Positions 7,821 to 16,886 of a DNA stretch of 64,000 nt are shown in pieces. The translations under genes and the position numbers were made by a program. The notes under the pieces are model-generated. The model had not been told where the DNA came from. It saw only the letters and a program-made list of their open reading frames with translations, and did no database searches. The DNA is taken from NCBI RefSeq assembly GCF_001427795.1, contig NZ_LMHJ01000001.1, positions 1,039,773 to 1,103,772 on the forward strand. Reading direction: 5' to 3'. Origin of the DNA: Nocardioides sp. Root682 (lineage in GTDB: Bacteria; Actinomycetota; Actinomycetes; Propionibacteriales; Nocardioidaceae). Within the stretch, counting starts at the first letter, position 1; each line of letters opens with the position of its first letter.

Positions 7821-8447
7821 TCAACGCGCGACCGGAGGTTGATCCCGTCCGCGAGGCACGGGCGCGACCCAGCCCCGCCTGATGGCGAGCAGGCGCCAGC
7901 CGATCGTCACGGCAGCCGCCGGCGCGATCATCACCGCCGGCTCGACACCGAGCTCCACCCCGGTCGCGGCCACCGCAGCTCCCGCGAGCGCAGGGATCGC
8001 GTACAGCTCGCGGTACCGGAAGATGACGGGCACCCGACCCACCAACAGGTCACGGATGATGCCGCCGCCCACGCCGGTCAGCATGCCGAGCGCGGCTGAC
8101 GGCACCGGGCCGAGGCCGTACTCCTGGGCCTTGAGGGCACCGGCCACGCAGAACAACCCGAGCCCGAAAGCGTCGAACACGTTGATGACGCGCTCGAGTC
8201 TCTCCACGGCGGGGTGCCAGTAGAAGGTCACCAGACCACCCACGACGGGTACGAGGAGGTACCGCCAGTCCGCCAGCGCCGGCGGCGGCACCGCACCGAT
8301 CACGACGTCGCGGATGACACCACCGCCGAGCCCGGTCGCCACCGCTATCCCGATCACTCCGACGATGTCGAGCTGGTTGCGAACCGCAACCAGACCACCC
8401 GAGATCGCGAAGACCAGGATGCCGATCAGGTCGAGGGTGAGCAGCAT
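7821..8447 (-). CDS. TRIC-type cation channel family protein (UPF0126)
   Basis: The product is 208 residues with six to seven hydrophobic segments. The two characteristic half-repeats GLGGGVIRD and GVGGGIIRD are present about 80 residues apart; these are the GxxRD-like pore motifs of the bacterial UPF0126/TRIC family, which form trimeric monovalent cation channels. The tail is basic and probably cytosolic. The gene follows the epoxide-hydrolase-like gene by 31 bases on the same strand and precedes the tRNA. The family assignment is firm; the physiological role is not known for most members. Confidence 0.9.
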   Translation of the reverse strand: MLLTLDLIGILVFAISGGLVAVRNQLDIVGVIGIAVATGLGGGVIRDVVIGAVPPPALADWRYLLVPVVGGLVTFYWHPAVERLERVINVFDAFGLGLFCVAGALKAQEYGLGPVPSAALGMLTGVGGGIIRDLLVGRVPVIFRYRELYAIPALAGAAVAATGVELGVEPAVMIAPAAAVTIGWRLLAIRRGWVAPVPRGRDQPPVAR

Positions 8448-8478
8448 CAGGACGCGCCGGTCGCCAGCAGGGAGGCGG

Positions 8479-8898
8479 TCAGCGACCGGTGCGGCGCGTC
8501 ACGGCGCCGAGGACTGCCCGACCGGCCCCACGCACGCCCGCGGCGAGGAAGGTCGGCCAGTCGAAGTAGTCGCGCCACAGGACGATCTTGCCGTCCCGGA
8601 CCTCGAAGGTGCCACACACCCAGAAGTCCATCGCGAACGAGCCGCGCCTGAGTACGTCGACCCGCTCGGTCAGCACGACCGGGCCGTTGGCGGCGATGTT
8701 TCGCATCTGGACCTCGAACCCGGTCCCGACCCTGGCCATCGTGTTCAGCTGCTTCTCCACCGCGCGGCGGCCGCGGGCCGCTGGCAGCGGCACGTTCTGG
8801 TAGACGATCTCCTCGGCGCACAATGCGAGCGCCGCCTCGACGTCGAGCTCCCCCAGCGCAGCCAGGAACGCTTCGACGACCACGATCTCCGCGGTCAC
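8479..8898 (-). CDS. Limonene-1,2-epoxide hydrolase / SnoaL-fold protein
   Basis: The product is 139 residues with the cone-shaped NTF2-like fold signature: an N-terminal helix pair (IVVVEAFLAALGELDVEAALAL), EEIVYQNVP, VLTERVDVL and a final strand FEVRDGKIVLWRDYFD. The Arg and Asp of TERVD and the Asp of WRDYFD match the Asp-Arg-Asp catalytic triad of limonene-1,2-epoxide hydrolase relatives such as mycobacterial EphG. The predicted role is hydrolysis of an epoxide, perhaps derived from a lipid or sterol. Its start codon overlaps the stop of the UPF0182 gene (ATGA), so translation is coupled. Confidence 0.85.
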   Translation of the reverse strand: MTAEIVVVEAFLAALGELDVEAALALCAEEIVYQNVPLPAARGRRAVEKQLNTMARVGTGFEVQMRNIAANGPVVLTERVDVLRRGSFAMDFWVCGTFEVRDGKIVLWRDYFDWPTFLAAGVRGAGRAVLGAVTRRTGR

Positions 8899-11831
8899 GG
8901 CTTCGCTGCCTGCTTGTCACGCTCGTCGGCGAGCTTCACGGCCTCGGCAACCTTGTCCTGGGCGATTCCGAGCTGCTTGACCCACTCAGCGGTGTTGTTC
9001 GCAGCCTGCGCCTTGCTCGCAGCCTCGAACGCGGTGTCGGCGTCGCGCAGGGCCTGCGCGATCTGGTCGTCCAGCGAACCCGTCGGCTCGGGTGTCTCGC
9101 CCGGCTCCGGCGTTGCACCCGGATCCGGCTCGCCGGTCTCGAGATTGACTCCCAGCGCGTTGCCGAGCGCCTTCGGGAGCGTGTCCGCGATACCCACGTT
9201 CTCGCCGTACTTCACGATCACGTACTGCAGGATCGGGAAGCTGGACGCGCCCGCGGTCCGCACCACGTACACAGGCTCGATGTAGATCAGGCCGCCGTCC
9301 ACCGGGAGGGTGAGCAGGTTGCCGTAGCGGGGTGGGGTGTCGCGCTGCGAGTTGAGGTTCCGCAACTCGTTGACGACGGCCGGGTCCTGCTTCATCTCGT
9401 TGACGACCTGGCCAGGTCCGGGCGAGTTCTGATCGGTCATCTCCAGCAACCGCAGCTCGCCGAATCCGTCCTTGGTCGCGTCGGAACTCACCTCGAGGTA
9501 CGACGCGAGGGTGCCCTTCCGATAAGGCACGAACACCGAAGTCAGGGACCAGTCGCTGTCCGCGCTGTCGGCGGCCCCTGAGGTGAACAGCCGGTACGGC
9601 GGCTGGAACACCTGACGTGCGGCGTTCGGGTCCTCCGGGACCTCCCACCGGTTGTTGCCCGAGTAGAACTCGCCGGCGTCCGTCACGTGATAGCGCGCGA
9701 GCTGGTAGCGCTGCACCTTGAACAGGTCCTCGGGGTAGCGCAGGTGCGCCATCAGCTCGTCGGAGATCTCGCTCCTCGGCGTGACCGAGTCCGGGAACAC
9801 CTTCATCCACGTCTTGAGGATCGGGTCCTTCTCGTCCCACTGGTAGAGCTTGACCGTGCCGTCGTAGGCGTCGACGGTCGCCTTGACCGCCGAGCGCATG
9901 TAGTTGATCTCGTCGGTCGGCAGGGTCTGCAGCCCGGTCTCCTGCTGGAGGGAGTCGTCGATCATCGAGTCGAAGGAGTCACGCTGCGCGTTGGGGTACT
10001 TGTCGGTGGTGGTGTAGCCGTCAATGATCCATTGGATCCGGCCATTCACGACCGCGGGATACGGGTCGGTGTCGACCGTCAGCCACGGTGCGACCTTCTC
10101 CACCCGCTCGACGGGCTCGCGGTTGTAGAGCACCTTGGAGTTGGCATTGACCCGGCCCGAGAGAAGGAAGTTCGGCTCACCGAACTTGATGGCGTACATC
10201 AGCTGGTTGAAGGTGCTGCCGACCTTCACTCCGCCCTTGCCGTCGTACGTCGTGCGCTGGATCTCCGGATCGTTCCCGGTGTCGGCCAGGCCCAGTTCGA
10301 CGCTGTCCGCCTTGCCGCTCGCCTTGCCCACGATCGAGTACGCAGGGCTCTGCTCGCCGAAGTAGACGCGGGTCTCGAACTTCTCGGCCTGGGTCAGGTC
10401 AGTGCGCCCGCTGGCGCCGCTTCCGATGCCCTCGGCCCAGACGATCCGGCCGTTGACCTCGTCGGTGGGGGCGATTCGGTTCGCGTAGGCGGCGATGAGC
10501 CCCTCACCGTGCGTGTAGACGGTGTGCAGGTTTGACCAGTTCTGGTCCGAGGCGTTGATCCCGGACTGGTCGAGCTCGCGCACACCGAGGACGAGGGGCA
10601 CTTCCTCGCCGTCGATCTGGTAGCGGTCGACATCGAGGACCTGGGGCACCGAGTAGTACGAGCGAACCTGCTGGCGCTGCTGGAACGTCTCGCGGACCTG
10701 GAGCGGGTCGACGACGGGGGTGTCGGTGAGCTCCTTGAGGACCTCGACGCCGTTCTTGCGAGCTGTTGCATTGTCAGGAATGCCCTGGAACGCCTGGGTG
10801 TCGACTCCACTGAGTCCGTACGCGTCGCGCGTGGCATCGATGTTGGCCTGGATGTAGCTGTTCTCCTTGTCGGCCTCCGACGGCTTGACCTGGAAGTTCT
10901 GCACGATGGCCGGCCAGATCATGCCGAGCAGCACGGCCGACAGCGCCAGCAGCGCCAGGCCGACGGACGGAAGCTGCCACGTGCGACGCCAGATGTTGAG
11001 GAAGAACAGCACGGCGCAGATCAGCGCCACCGCGACGAGGATGTTGCGCGAGGGCAGCACGGCGTTCTCGGCGGTGAAGTTCATGCCGGTGAACAGGCGG
11101 TGGTCGTCGGTCACCAGGTCGTAGCGGTCGTAGAAGTAGTCGACCGACTTGGCCAGCACGAACGAGCCGAGCAGCACGGAGAACTGCACCTGGGCAGCAC
11201 CGGAGAGCCGGTCGTGCTGCTGGTTCAGCCGGATACCGCCGTACAGGTAGTGCACGACAGCGGTCGCGATCAGCGCCACGACGGCGATCGCCATCGCGAA
11301 GTCGATCACGAAGTTCCACCACGGGAGCTCGAAGACGTAGAAGCCGATGTCCTTCTTGAAGTACGTGTCCTTCTGGCCGAAGGACTCGGCGTTGCGCCAC
11401 AGCAGGAAGGTCCGCCACTGGCCCAGGGCCGAGGTGCCGGCGAAGATCCCGACGACCAGCGCCACGCCGGCCAGCAGCCAGCCACGGATCGGGGTCACGG
11501 CGTCGCGGTAGCGCTCGACGCTCGCGTCGCCCCCGCTCATCCGGAACAGGGGGCGGAACCGGTAGGCGAGGTGCATGTTGAGCGCCACGACGGCCGCCAT
11601 CAGCGCGCCGAAGACGAGGAACAGGCCCACCCGGGTCCACAGCATCGTGCTGAACACCTGGCCGTAGCCGACCTCGCGGTACCAGAGGCGGTCGGTGTAG
11701 ATCGACGCGAAGGCGGTCAGCAGGAAGAAGCCGACGACCAGGATCACGCCGGTGATCACCAGCGCGCGGGCACGGCGACCGGGACGCTCGGGCGCCGGTC
11801 GGTCGGGCTCTTCGTCGAACAGGTCACTCAT
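8895..11831 (-). CDS. UPF0182 family large membrane protein
   Basis: The product is 978 residues from ATG 11831 (MSDLFDEEPDRP). The N-terminal third has about seven membrane segments (VITGVILVVGFFLLTAF, VGLFLVFGALMAAVVAL and others). A large extracytoplasmic domain follows, rich in Trp/Tyr (NWSNLHTVYTHG, PPRYGNLLTLPVDGG), and the tail is acidic with a proline-rich linker (PGATPEPGETPEPTG) and an Ala-rich helix. This layout and length match UPF0182, represented by Rv3193c in M. tuberculosis, which has the same neighbours. Function is unknown. The start overlaps the stop of the PPA1309-like gene by eight bases. Confidence 0.93.
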   Translation of the reverse strand: MSDLFDEEPDRPAPERPGRRARALVITGVILVVGFFLLTAFASIYTDRLWYREVGYGQVFSTMLWTRVGLFLVFGALMAAVVALNMHLAYRFRPLFRMSGGDASVERYRDAVTPIRGWLLAGVALVVGIFAGTSALGQWRTFLLWRNAESFGQKDTYFKKDIGFYVFELPWWNFVIDFAMAIAVVALIATAVVHYLYGGIRLNQQHDRLSGAAQVQFSVLLGSFVLAKSVDYFYDRYDLVTDDHRLFTGMNFTAENAVLPSRNILVAVALICAVLFFLNIWRRTWQLPSVGLALLALSAVLLGMIWPAIVQNFQVKPSEADKENSYIQANIDATRDAYGLSGVDTQAFQGIPDNATARKNGVEVLKELTDTPVVDPLQVRETFQQRQQVRSYYSVPQVLDVDRYQIDGEEVPLVLGVRELDQSGINASDQNWSNLHTVYTHGEGLIAAYANRIAPTDEVNGRIVWAEGIGSGASGRTDLTQAEKFETRVYFGEQSPAYSIVGKASGKADSVELGLADTGNDPEIQRTTYDGKGGVKVGSTFNQLMYAIKFGEPNFLLSGRVNANSKVLYNREPVERVEKVAPWLTVDTDPYPAVVNGRIQWIIDGYTTTDKYPNAQRDSFDSMIDDSLQQETGLQTLPTDEINYMRSAVKATVDAYDGTVKLYQWDEKDPILKTWMKVFPDSVTPRSEISDELMAHLRYPEDLFKVQRYQLARYHVTDAGEFYSGNNRWEVPEDPNAARQVFQPPYRLFTSGAADSADSDWSLTSVFVPYRKGTLASYLEVSSDATKDGFGELRLLEMTDQNSPGPGQVVNEMKQDPAVVNELRNLNSQRDTPPRYGNLLTLPVDGGLIYIEPVYVVRTAGASSFPILQYVIVKYGENVGIADTLPKALGNALGVNLETGEPDPGATPEPGETPEPTGSLDDQIAQALRDADTAFEAASKAQAANNTAEWVKQLGIAQDKVAEAVKLADERDKQAAKP

Positions 11832-12384
11832 CGTTGCCACCCATGGGTTCTTCTTCCAGCGTGCCACGCAGGAGTTCGAGCAGGGCCGGCACCAGGTCGG
11901 TGCCACCCATCACTGCACTGTCGTTGTCCTCGCTGCGCAACCGGAGCGCGCAGTAGGAAGCGCCCGCCCGGGTCACCCCCGCGACGATGCGGACGTCTTC
12001 GGCGTCGGGGTGCTCCCGGGCGAATTCTTGTGCCGCGGTCGGGTCCGCGGGCACCTGGCCGTCCACCGCAGGCGGCAGGACCAGACGCTCGACGACCGCG
12101 ACGCATCCGACGATGACCTCGGGCCAGACGATGCCCGGCAGCACCTCCTCGAGCTCCTGCCCCTCGGGCAGCTCGTCCTGCTCGATCGGCGTCAACGAGC
12201 CGCGCTCCATCGGAGAGTCCAGTCCGAGCTGGGCCGCGAGCGCCGGCTCGTGCTCGACGATGTGGTTGGTGTCGACCAGGGCGTACAGCCGCGCCGGCTG
12301 GTCCCAGCCCGCGCGGGCGTTGTGGCCTTCGACCTCCAGTACGGCGGCCGCGAGGGCCAGGTCGACATCCAGCTCGTAGTCCAT
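11824..12384 (-). CDS. PPA1309-like family protein
   Basis: The product is 186 residues, acidic and soluble, beginning MDYELDVDLALAAAVLEVEGH. The order of an N-terminal helix, the phrase WDQPARLYALVDT, and WPEVIVGCVAVVERL followed by a C-terminal helix (LVPALLELLRGTLEEE) is that of the actinobacterial PPA1309 family, whose role is unknown. It sits between the PDZ-Lon protein gene (47 bases upstream) and UPF0182 (overlapping), and this trio is conserved in other actinobacteria, which suggests a shared envelope-related task. Confidence 0.85.
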   Translation of the reverse strand: MDYELDVDLALAAAVLEVEGHNARAGWDQPARLYALVDTNHIVEHEPALAAQLGLDSPMERGSLTPIEQDELPEGQELEEVLPGIVWPEVIVGCVAVVERLVLPPAVDGQVPADPTAAQEFAREHPDAEDVRIVAGVTRAGASYCALRLRSEDNDSAVMGGTDLVPALLELLRGTLEEEPMGGNDE

Positions 12385-12431
12385 GTGCTCGCTTCGTCGC
12401 TTCGTCTCGGAGTTGTCTCGGCGTGTGGTGG

Positions 12432-13469
12432 TCAGCAGGTCGGGAGCTCGGCGTCGTGGTCGCCGACCCACGTCTCGAGGGCCAGGCGCGCTTCGTGCAT
12501 CGTGGTCGCCTTGACCAGGCGCAGGTCGGGGTCGAGGTCCTTGACGTCGGCGCAGTTGTCCTTGGGCACGAAGAACAGCTGGGCGCCGGCCTCCTGGGCT
12601 CCGGCGATCTTCTGCTCGATGCCCCCGATCGGGCCGACAGACCCGTCGGACTGCAGCTCGCCGGTGCCGGCGATGGTGGCGCCGCCCGTCAGCGATCCCG
12701 GGGTCAACGTGTCGTAGATGGCCAGCGAGAACATCAGCCCGGCGCTCGGCCCGCCGACGGACGGGTCGACGCGCAGCGTGATCTTGAAGGGGAAGTCGTA
12801 GCCGAGCCCGACCGACACCCCGACCCGCGGCGTGCCGTCCTCCAGCTTGGGCTTCACGCGCACGTTCAGCTCGCGCTTGTCGCGCAGGATCTTGAACTCG
12901 ACGTTGCTGTCGTCGGTGTGCTTGCGCACCGCCTTGACCACGTCGTCGCCGGTGGTGACCGGTGTGCCGTCGACCTCCTGGAAGATGTCGTGGACGAGCA
13001 GCTTGCCCTCGGCGGGACCACCCTCGCTCACGGCCGCCACCTGGACCGCTGAGGGGATGTCGATGCCGAGCTCCTTCAGCGCGATGGCCTTCGCCACGTC
13101 CTGCGACGTCGTCATCTGTACGGCGCCCTCGGCCTCTTCGTCCTCGGCGGACTGGTCCGGCGGGTGGACGACGTCGTACGGCACGACCGCCTTGTCGCGG
13201 TCCAGCCAGCGCGACAGCGCGTCGCCCAGCGAGAGCTTCTGCCCGTACGACGACGCGACCACGGTCGTGAACCGGATCTGGCCGTCGTCGTAGTAGGCCT
13301 TGTGCCCGTCGACCTGCACCAGCTCGGCCTCGTTGGCGTCCTTGCCGAGCACGTCGAACGTGGGGCCCGGGCTGTAGGAGGCATAGGGCAGGGGAATCGC
13401 GAGCGCGATGCCGCCCAGGATCAGCACCAACGGTCCCGCGATGCACACGGCGATCAGGCGCTGGGTCAT
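12432..13469 (-). CDS. YlbL-type membrane-anchored PDZ-Lon (S16-like) protease
   Basis: The product is 345 residues from ATG 13469. One N-terminal membrane segment (residues 5-27) is followed by an extracytoplasmic region, a PDZ domain at about 135-205 (AVQVAAVSEGGPAEG) and a Lon-type proteolytic domain. The catalytic Ser is predicted at 242 in GGPSAG and the Lys at 287 in GGIEQK, so both residues of the Ser-Lys dyad are present. The homologue Rv3194c has the same neighbours. It probably degrades or clips envelope proteins. An upstream in-frame ATG (13496) is less likely because AAGG lies before 13469. Confidence 0.92.
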   Translation of the reverse strand: MTQRLIAVCIAGPLVLILGGIALAIPLPYASYSPGPTFDVLGKDANEAELVQVDGHKAYYDDGQIRFTTVVASSYGQKLSLGDALSRWLDRDKAVVPYDVVHPPDQSAEDEEAEGAVQMTTSQDVAKAIALKELGIDIPSAVQVAAVSEGGPAEGKLLVHDIFQEVDGTPVTTGDDVVKAVRKHTDDSNVEFKILRDKRELNVRVKPKLEDGTPRVGVSVGLGYDFPFKITLRVDPSVGGPSAGLMFSLAIYDTLTPGSLTGGATIAGTGELQSDGSVGPIGGIEQKIAGAQEAGAQLFFVPKDNCADVKDLDPDLRLVKATTMHEARLALETWVGDHDAELPTC

Positions 13470-13496
13470 GGCGCCTACCTTCTCAGACGGTGCCAA

Positions 13497-13835
13497 TCAG
13501 GACGCGCGGCGGTCGCTGGTCGGTTGCTCGTCGGCGTTCGCGGCGGGCTCAACGGGCTCAGCCGAAGGTTCGTCCGCTGTGCCCGGGATGACCACAGGTC
13601 GCGCCTTGGAGGGCCGCACGGCCACACCGGAAGCCCGGTCCGGCGTGCGCGGAGGTACGGCGTAACCGGGGCGCGAGGACTGCTCGCGCGACAACGCCTC
13701 ACCGAGCTTGCGGGCGGCGGCCTCGCGGCCGGCATCGCTCACCGCGCCCTTGCTCTCGCGGCCCCACCAGCCGACGCCCGCCATCGCGGCGAGGGTCACC
13801 ACGGCGGCGGGTACCAGCCAGAACAGGATCTCCAT
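13497..13835 (-). CDS. Small one-TM membrane protein
   Basis: The product is 112 residues: an N-terminal membrane helix (ILFWLVPAAVVTLAAMAGVGWW) followed by a basic and then Pro/Ala/Glu-rich, probably disordered, cytosolic tail. TACGCT ends six bases before ATG 13835, so the mRNA may be leaderless. It lies between moaE and the PDZ-Lon gene, with 28 bases to the latter. No function is known. Confidence 0.78.
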   Translation of the reverse strand: MEILFWLVPAAVVTLAAMAGVGWWGRESKGAVSDAGREAAARKLGEALSREQSSRPGYAVPPRTPDRASGVAVRPSKARPVVIPGTADEPSAEPVEPAANADEQPTSDRRAS

Positions 13836-13885
13836 CCGCCGAGCGTAGGTCGGGGGTCCGCAAGGATCGGACAGGACACGCGGCC

Positions 13886-14314
13886 CTACGGCGATCCGAC
13901 CCACTCGTCCGAGCCGTCGGTGAAGAGCTGGTGCTTCCAGATCGGGACCTCGGCCTTGAGGGTGTCGATCAGTGCCCGGCTGGCCTCGAACGACGAACCG
14001 CGGTGGCCCGAGGTCGTCGCGATCACGACCGCCAGGTCGCCGATCGCCAGGTCGCCGACCCGGTGCACGGCCGCGACCCCCGTGACGTCGTACTCCTCGG
14101 CGACGCGTTCGCACACCGCGTGCAACCGGTCCAGCGCGCTGGGGTGCGCCGAGTAGGACAATCCGGTGACGCCCTGGCCGTGGTCGTGGTCGCGCACGCG
14201 ACCGACGAAGAGCACCAGGCCGCCGGCTGTGGGGTCGTCGAGGCTGTCCAGCACGTCGACCACGGAGAGCGGTTGGTCCGAGATCGCGACGAGGCGCACC
14301 GCAGGGTGGGTCAT
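13886..14314 (-). CDS. moaE: Molybdopterin synthase catalytic subunit MoaE
   Basis: The product is 142 residues. It contains GRVRDHDHG near residues 38-46, SYSAHP and the active-site segment LKAEVPIWKHQ, with Lys120 and Lys127 matching the two catalytic lysines of E. coli MoaE. MoaE inserts two sulfurs from thiocarboxylated MoaD into precursor Z to make molybdopterin. No moaD lies beside it, so the small subunit must be elsewhere; moeZ, which activates MoaD-type proteins, lies at 39398. TAGAGT ends six bases before the ATG, which suggests a leaderless transcript. Confidence 0.95.
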   Translation of the reverse strand: MTHPAVRLVAISDQPLSVVDVLDSLDDPTAGGLVLFVGRVRDHDHGQGVTGLSYSAHPSALDRLHAVCERVAEEYDVTGVAAVHRVGDLAIGDLAVVIATTSGHRGSSFEASRALIDTLKAEVPIWKHQLFTDGSDEWVGSP

Positions 14315-14398
14315 GGCTGCACTCTAGAACGAGAGGGTCGGCTCAGGTCCGGGGTCCACTCAGGGGTCTCCCCCACACCGCCGGTTGGCGAACCGGCG

Positions 14399-14404
14399 TA
14401 AATT
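14399..14404 (+). promoter_or_regulatory. Probable -10 element of leaderless DUF2342 gene
   Basis: TAAATT ends six bases before ATG 14411, so transcription is predicted to begin at or next to the start codon. No clear -35 hexamer is seen. Confidence 0.5.
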
Positions 14405-14410
14405 CGAACC

Positions 14411-15772
14411 ATGAGCAACGATCCGGGCAACCCGGGCCAGGACGACGCAGACCAGCCGAACCCGTTCAAGGGCACGCCGTTCGAGCAGATCTTCGGTGCC
14501 CTGGGCGGCGCGTTCCCCGGCGGCATGCCGGCAGGCTTTCCCAGCGGCGCGGGCGGCATGGACTTCCTGGCCCAGATCCAGTCCTTGATGCAGCCCCACG
14601 ACGGGCCGCTCAACTGGAACGCCGCCAACGACATGGCCCGCAAGGCCGTCGCTGCCGACCCCGATCCCTCCCCCGGCCAGCGCGACAGCGACCGCGTGTC
14701 CGACGCGGTCCGGCTGGCGGACCACTGGCTCGACACGGCCACCCAGTTCCCCTCCGGCGTCAGTACGACGGCCGCGTGGAGCCGTGCCGAGTGGCTCGTC
14801 GAGACCCAGCCGGTGTGGAAGGTGCTCGTGGAGCCCGTCGCCGCGAAGTCCGTGACCAGCCTGTCGAGCGGGCTGCCCGAGGAGATGAAGGCCGCGGCCG
14901 GCCCGCTGGTCGGCATCATCGGCCAGGCCGTGGGCGGCATGCTCGCGATGCAGATCGGGCAGGGCCTCGGCGCGCTCGCGGGCGAGGTGCTGACCGCGTC
15001 CGACATCGGCCTGCCGCTCGGCGCCCCGGGCAAGGCGGCACTCGTGACGAGCAACGTGCGTGCGTTCGCCGAGGGACTCGACGTGTCCGAGGACGACGTG
15101 ATCCTCTACCTCGCCCTGCGCGAGGCCGCTCACCAGCGCCTGTTCGCGCATGTGCCGTGGCTGCGCGAGCACCTGCTCGGTGCCGTCACCGACTACGCCC
15201 GCGGCCTGGAGATCAACGCCCAGCAGATCCAGGAGCGGGTCCAGGAGCAGCTCAGCGGGATCGACCCGACCAACCTCGAGTCCGTCCAGGGCCTGCTGGA
15301 GGGTGGACTGTTCGACCCGCCGCAGACCGCGGCGCAGACCGCAGCGCTCTCCCGGTTGGAGATCGCCCTCGCCCTCGTCGAGGGCTGGGTCGACGAGGTC
15401 GTCGGCCAGGCCACCCACGAACGGATGCCCGCGGCCACCAAGCTCCGTGAAGCCGTACGACGCCGCCGGGCTGCCGGAGGCCCCGCGGAGCAGACGTTTG
15501 CGGCACTCGTCGGGCTGGAGCTGCGCCCCCGCCGGCTCCGCGACGCGTCGACCCTCTGGGGCGGCCTGCGCACCCGCGCCGGCGAGGAGGCCCGTGACGG
15601 CGTCTGGATGCACCCCGACCTGCTGCCGACCGCTGCCGACCTGGACGACCCGTTGTCCTTCCGTGCCGAGGCCACCGCGCCCGAGGAGCTGTCCGAGGAC
15701 GACTTCGATGCCGAGCTGCGCAAGTTGCTCGACGGCGACTCCCCCGAGGCGTCGGAGGACCCGGCCGAGTGA
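14411..15772 (+). CDS. DUF2342 family zinc-metalloprotease-like protein
   Basis: The product is 453 residues. After a Gly/Pro-rich N-terminus comes the core: WSRAEWLVETQPVWKVLVEP, a Gly/Ala-rich helix (GPLVGIIGQAVGGMLAMQIGQGLG region), and YLALREAAHQRLF, a degenerate zincin-like motif in which E-A-A-H replaces HExxH. LEGWVDEVVGQA follows. The family (Rv3195 in M. tuberculosis) is annotated as a metalloprotease-like or F420-associated protein, but biochemistry is not established to my knowledge. The tail is very acidic. The stop overlaps the Nudix gene start (GTGA), so the two are coupled. Confidence 0.9.
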   Translation: MSNDPGNPGQDDADQPNPFKGTPFEQIFGALGGAFPGGMPAGFPSGAGGMDFLAQIQSLMQPHDGPLNWNAANDMARKAVAADPDPSPGQRDSDRVSDAVRLADHWLDTATQFPSGVSTTAAWSRAEWLVETQPVWKVLVEPVAAKSVTSLSSGLPEEMKAAAGPLVGIIGQAVGGMLAMQIGQGLGALAGEVLTASDIGLPLGAPGKAALVTSNVRAFAEGLDVSEDDVILYLALREAAHQRLFAHVPWLREHLLGAVTDYARGLEINAQQIQERVQEQLSGIDPTNLESVQGLLEGGLFDPPQTAAQTAALSRLEIALALVEGWVDEVVGQATHERMPAATKLREAVRRRRAAGGPAEQTFAALVGLELRPRRLRDASTLWGGLRTRAGEEARDGVWMHPDLLPTAADLDDPLSFRAEATAPEELSEDDFDAELRKLLDGDSPEASEDPAE

Positions 15773-16311
15773 CGCTGCACGCCGACGCTCTCGCGACCCT
15801 GCGGGAGTGGGTGTCGCCGAGCCCGGAGCAGGACGCCCTCCGCAGCCGACTGGTCCGGCACCTCGAGTCGACGCCGGACGGCATGTGGCGGTCGTCGTAC
15901 CCGGACCACCTGACGGCGGGCACGATCGTGCTGGCCGCCGACGGCGACCGGGTGCTGCTCAACCTGCACCGCAAGGCGGGCCGCTGGTTCGCGTTCGGTG
16001 GGCATGCCGAGGAGGCCGACGCGACGCTGGCGTCGGTGGCGCTGCGGGAGGCCCGTGAGGAGTCCGGCATCGCCGACCTCGACATCCACCCCGTACCGCT
16101 GCAGCTCGACGTGCACGTGGTGCCCTTCTGCGATCCGCGCGGCGGGGTCAGCCACCTCGACGTGCGGTACGCAGCGTTGGCCGGCCCGGACGCGCAGGAG
16201 GTCGTGAGCGATGAGTCACTGGCGGTGCGCTGGTGGCCGATCGACGGGCTGCCCGAGCTCGAGCCGAGCATGACCGACCTGATCCACCGCGCCCGCGACC
16301 TCCTCTGCTAG
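15769..16311 (+). CDS. Nudix hydrolase
   Basis: The product is 180 residues from GTG 15769, which overlaps the preceding stop. The Nudix region is FGGHAEEADATL followed by REAREESGI, with the Arg-Glu and Glu-Glu pair that binds the metal; the upstream part is the GGH variant with one spacer shift. The domain spans about residues 45-165 (GTIVLAADGDRVLLNLHRK to VRWWPIDGLPEL). It probably hydrolyses a nucleoside diphosphate derivative; the substrate cannot be told. It converges with the M48-like gene, the two stops overlapping by four bases. Confidence 0.9.
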   Translation: MTLHADALATLREWVSPSPEQDALRSRLVRHLESTPDGMWRSSYPDHLTAGTIVLAADGDRVLLNLHRKAGRWFAFGGHAEEADATLASVALREAREESGIADLDIHPVPLQLDVHVVPFCDPRGGVSHLDVRYAALAGPDAQEVVSDESLAVRWWPIDGLPELEPSMTDLIHRARDLLC

Positions 16312-16877
16312 TCCACGTCTTCCCCGGCCGGAAAGATCTCCTCCGACGGCGGCCGCGAGATCCGGGCGGCGTCCGACCACCCCGCGAGATATCCCTTGGC
16401 CTTGTCAGCCGCCGGGTAGTTGGACACCCAGCCCCAGAACTTCTCGTCGTGCTGCGGCTCGATCAGGTGCGCCAGCTCGTGCACGATCACGTAGTCGACC
16501 ACCCACTCCGGCATCCGCTGGAGCCGCTCGGACAACCGGATCGTGCGGTCGCGCGGCGTGCACGAGCCCCATCGCGCCCGCTGGTTGCCCACCCAGCGCA
16601 CCGACTCCGGCACCGCGAGACCGCCGAGGTAGTCGTCACTGAGCGCCCGCGCGCGCTCCATCAGGTCCTCGTCGTTCCATCCCCGGGGAACGGCGGACTT
16701 GAGCTCCTTGCGCTCGATCCGCGCGACCATCCGGGTCACCCACGCGCGTTCCTCGGCGCCCGACAGGTTGTTGGGCACGAGCACGACGATCTTGTCGCCG
16801 TCCCGATAGGCAGAGACCGTCCGACGGCGGCGCTCCGACCGTCGTACCTCCACCCGGGGCTTGCTCCGCGCACCCAT
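16308..16877 (-). CDS. YgjP-like (DUF45) zinc metallopeptidase
   Basis: The product is 189 residues. It carries RARWGSC at 100-106 and HELAHL at 133-138 with a third likely ligand at His143 in EPQHDEKFW, as in the YgjP/WLM group of gluzincin-like peptidases. There is no signal peptide or TM segment, so it is cytosolic. The N-terminus is very basic. TAGGGT ends six bases before ATG 16877, consistent with a leaderless mRNA. The substrate is unknown. Confidence 0.9.
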   Translation of the reverse strand: MGARSKPRVEVRRSERRRRTVSAYRDGDKIVVLVPNNLSGAEERAWVTRMVARIERKELKSAVPRGWNDEDLMERARALSDDYLGGLAVPESVRWVGNQRARWGSCTPRDRTIRLSERLQRMPEWVVDYVIVHELAHLIEPQHDEKFWGWVSNYPAADKAKGYLAGWSDAARISRPPSEEIFPAGEDVD

Positions 16878-16886
16878 GTGCCGACC

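Noticed and set aside
11824..13446. 540-codon minus-strand frame covering two genes
   Set aside because: Only its 3' part (from 12384) reads as a protein family; the upstream part is an Arg/Gly-rich shadow of the PDZ-Lon gene in another frame.
14360..15613. 417-codon minus-strand frame opposite the DUF2342 gene
   Set aside because: Composition is typical of antisense in high-GC DNA, and the plus frame has a known family and start.
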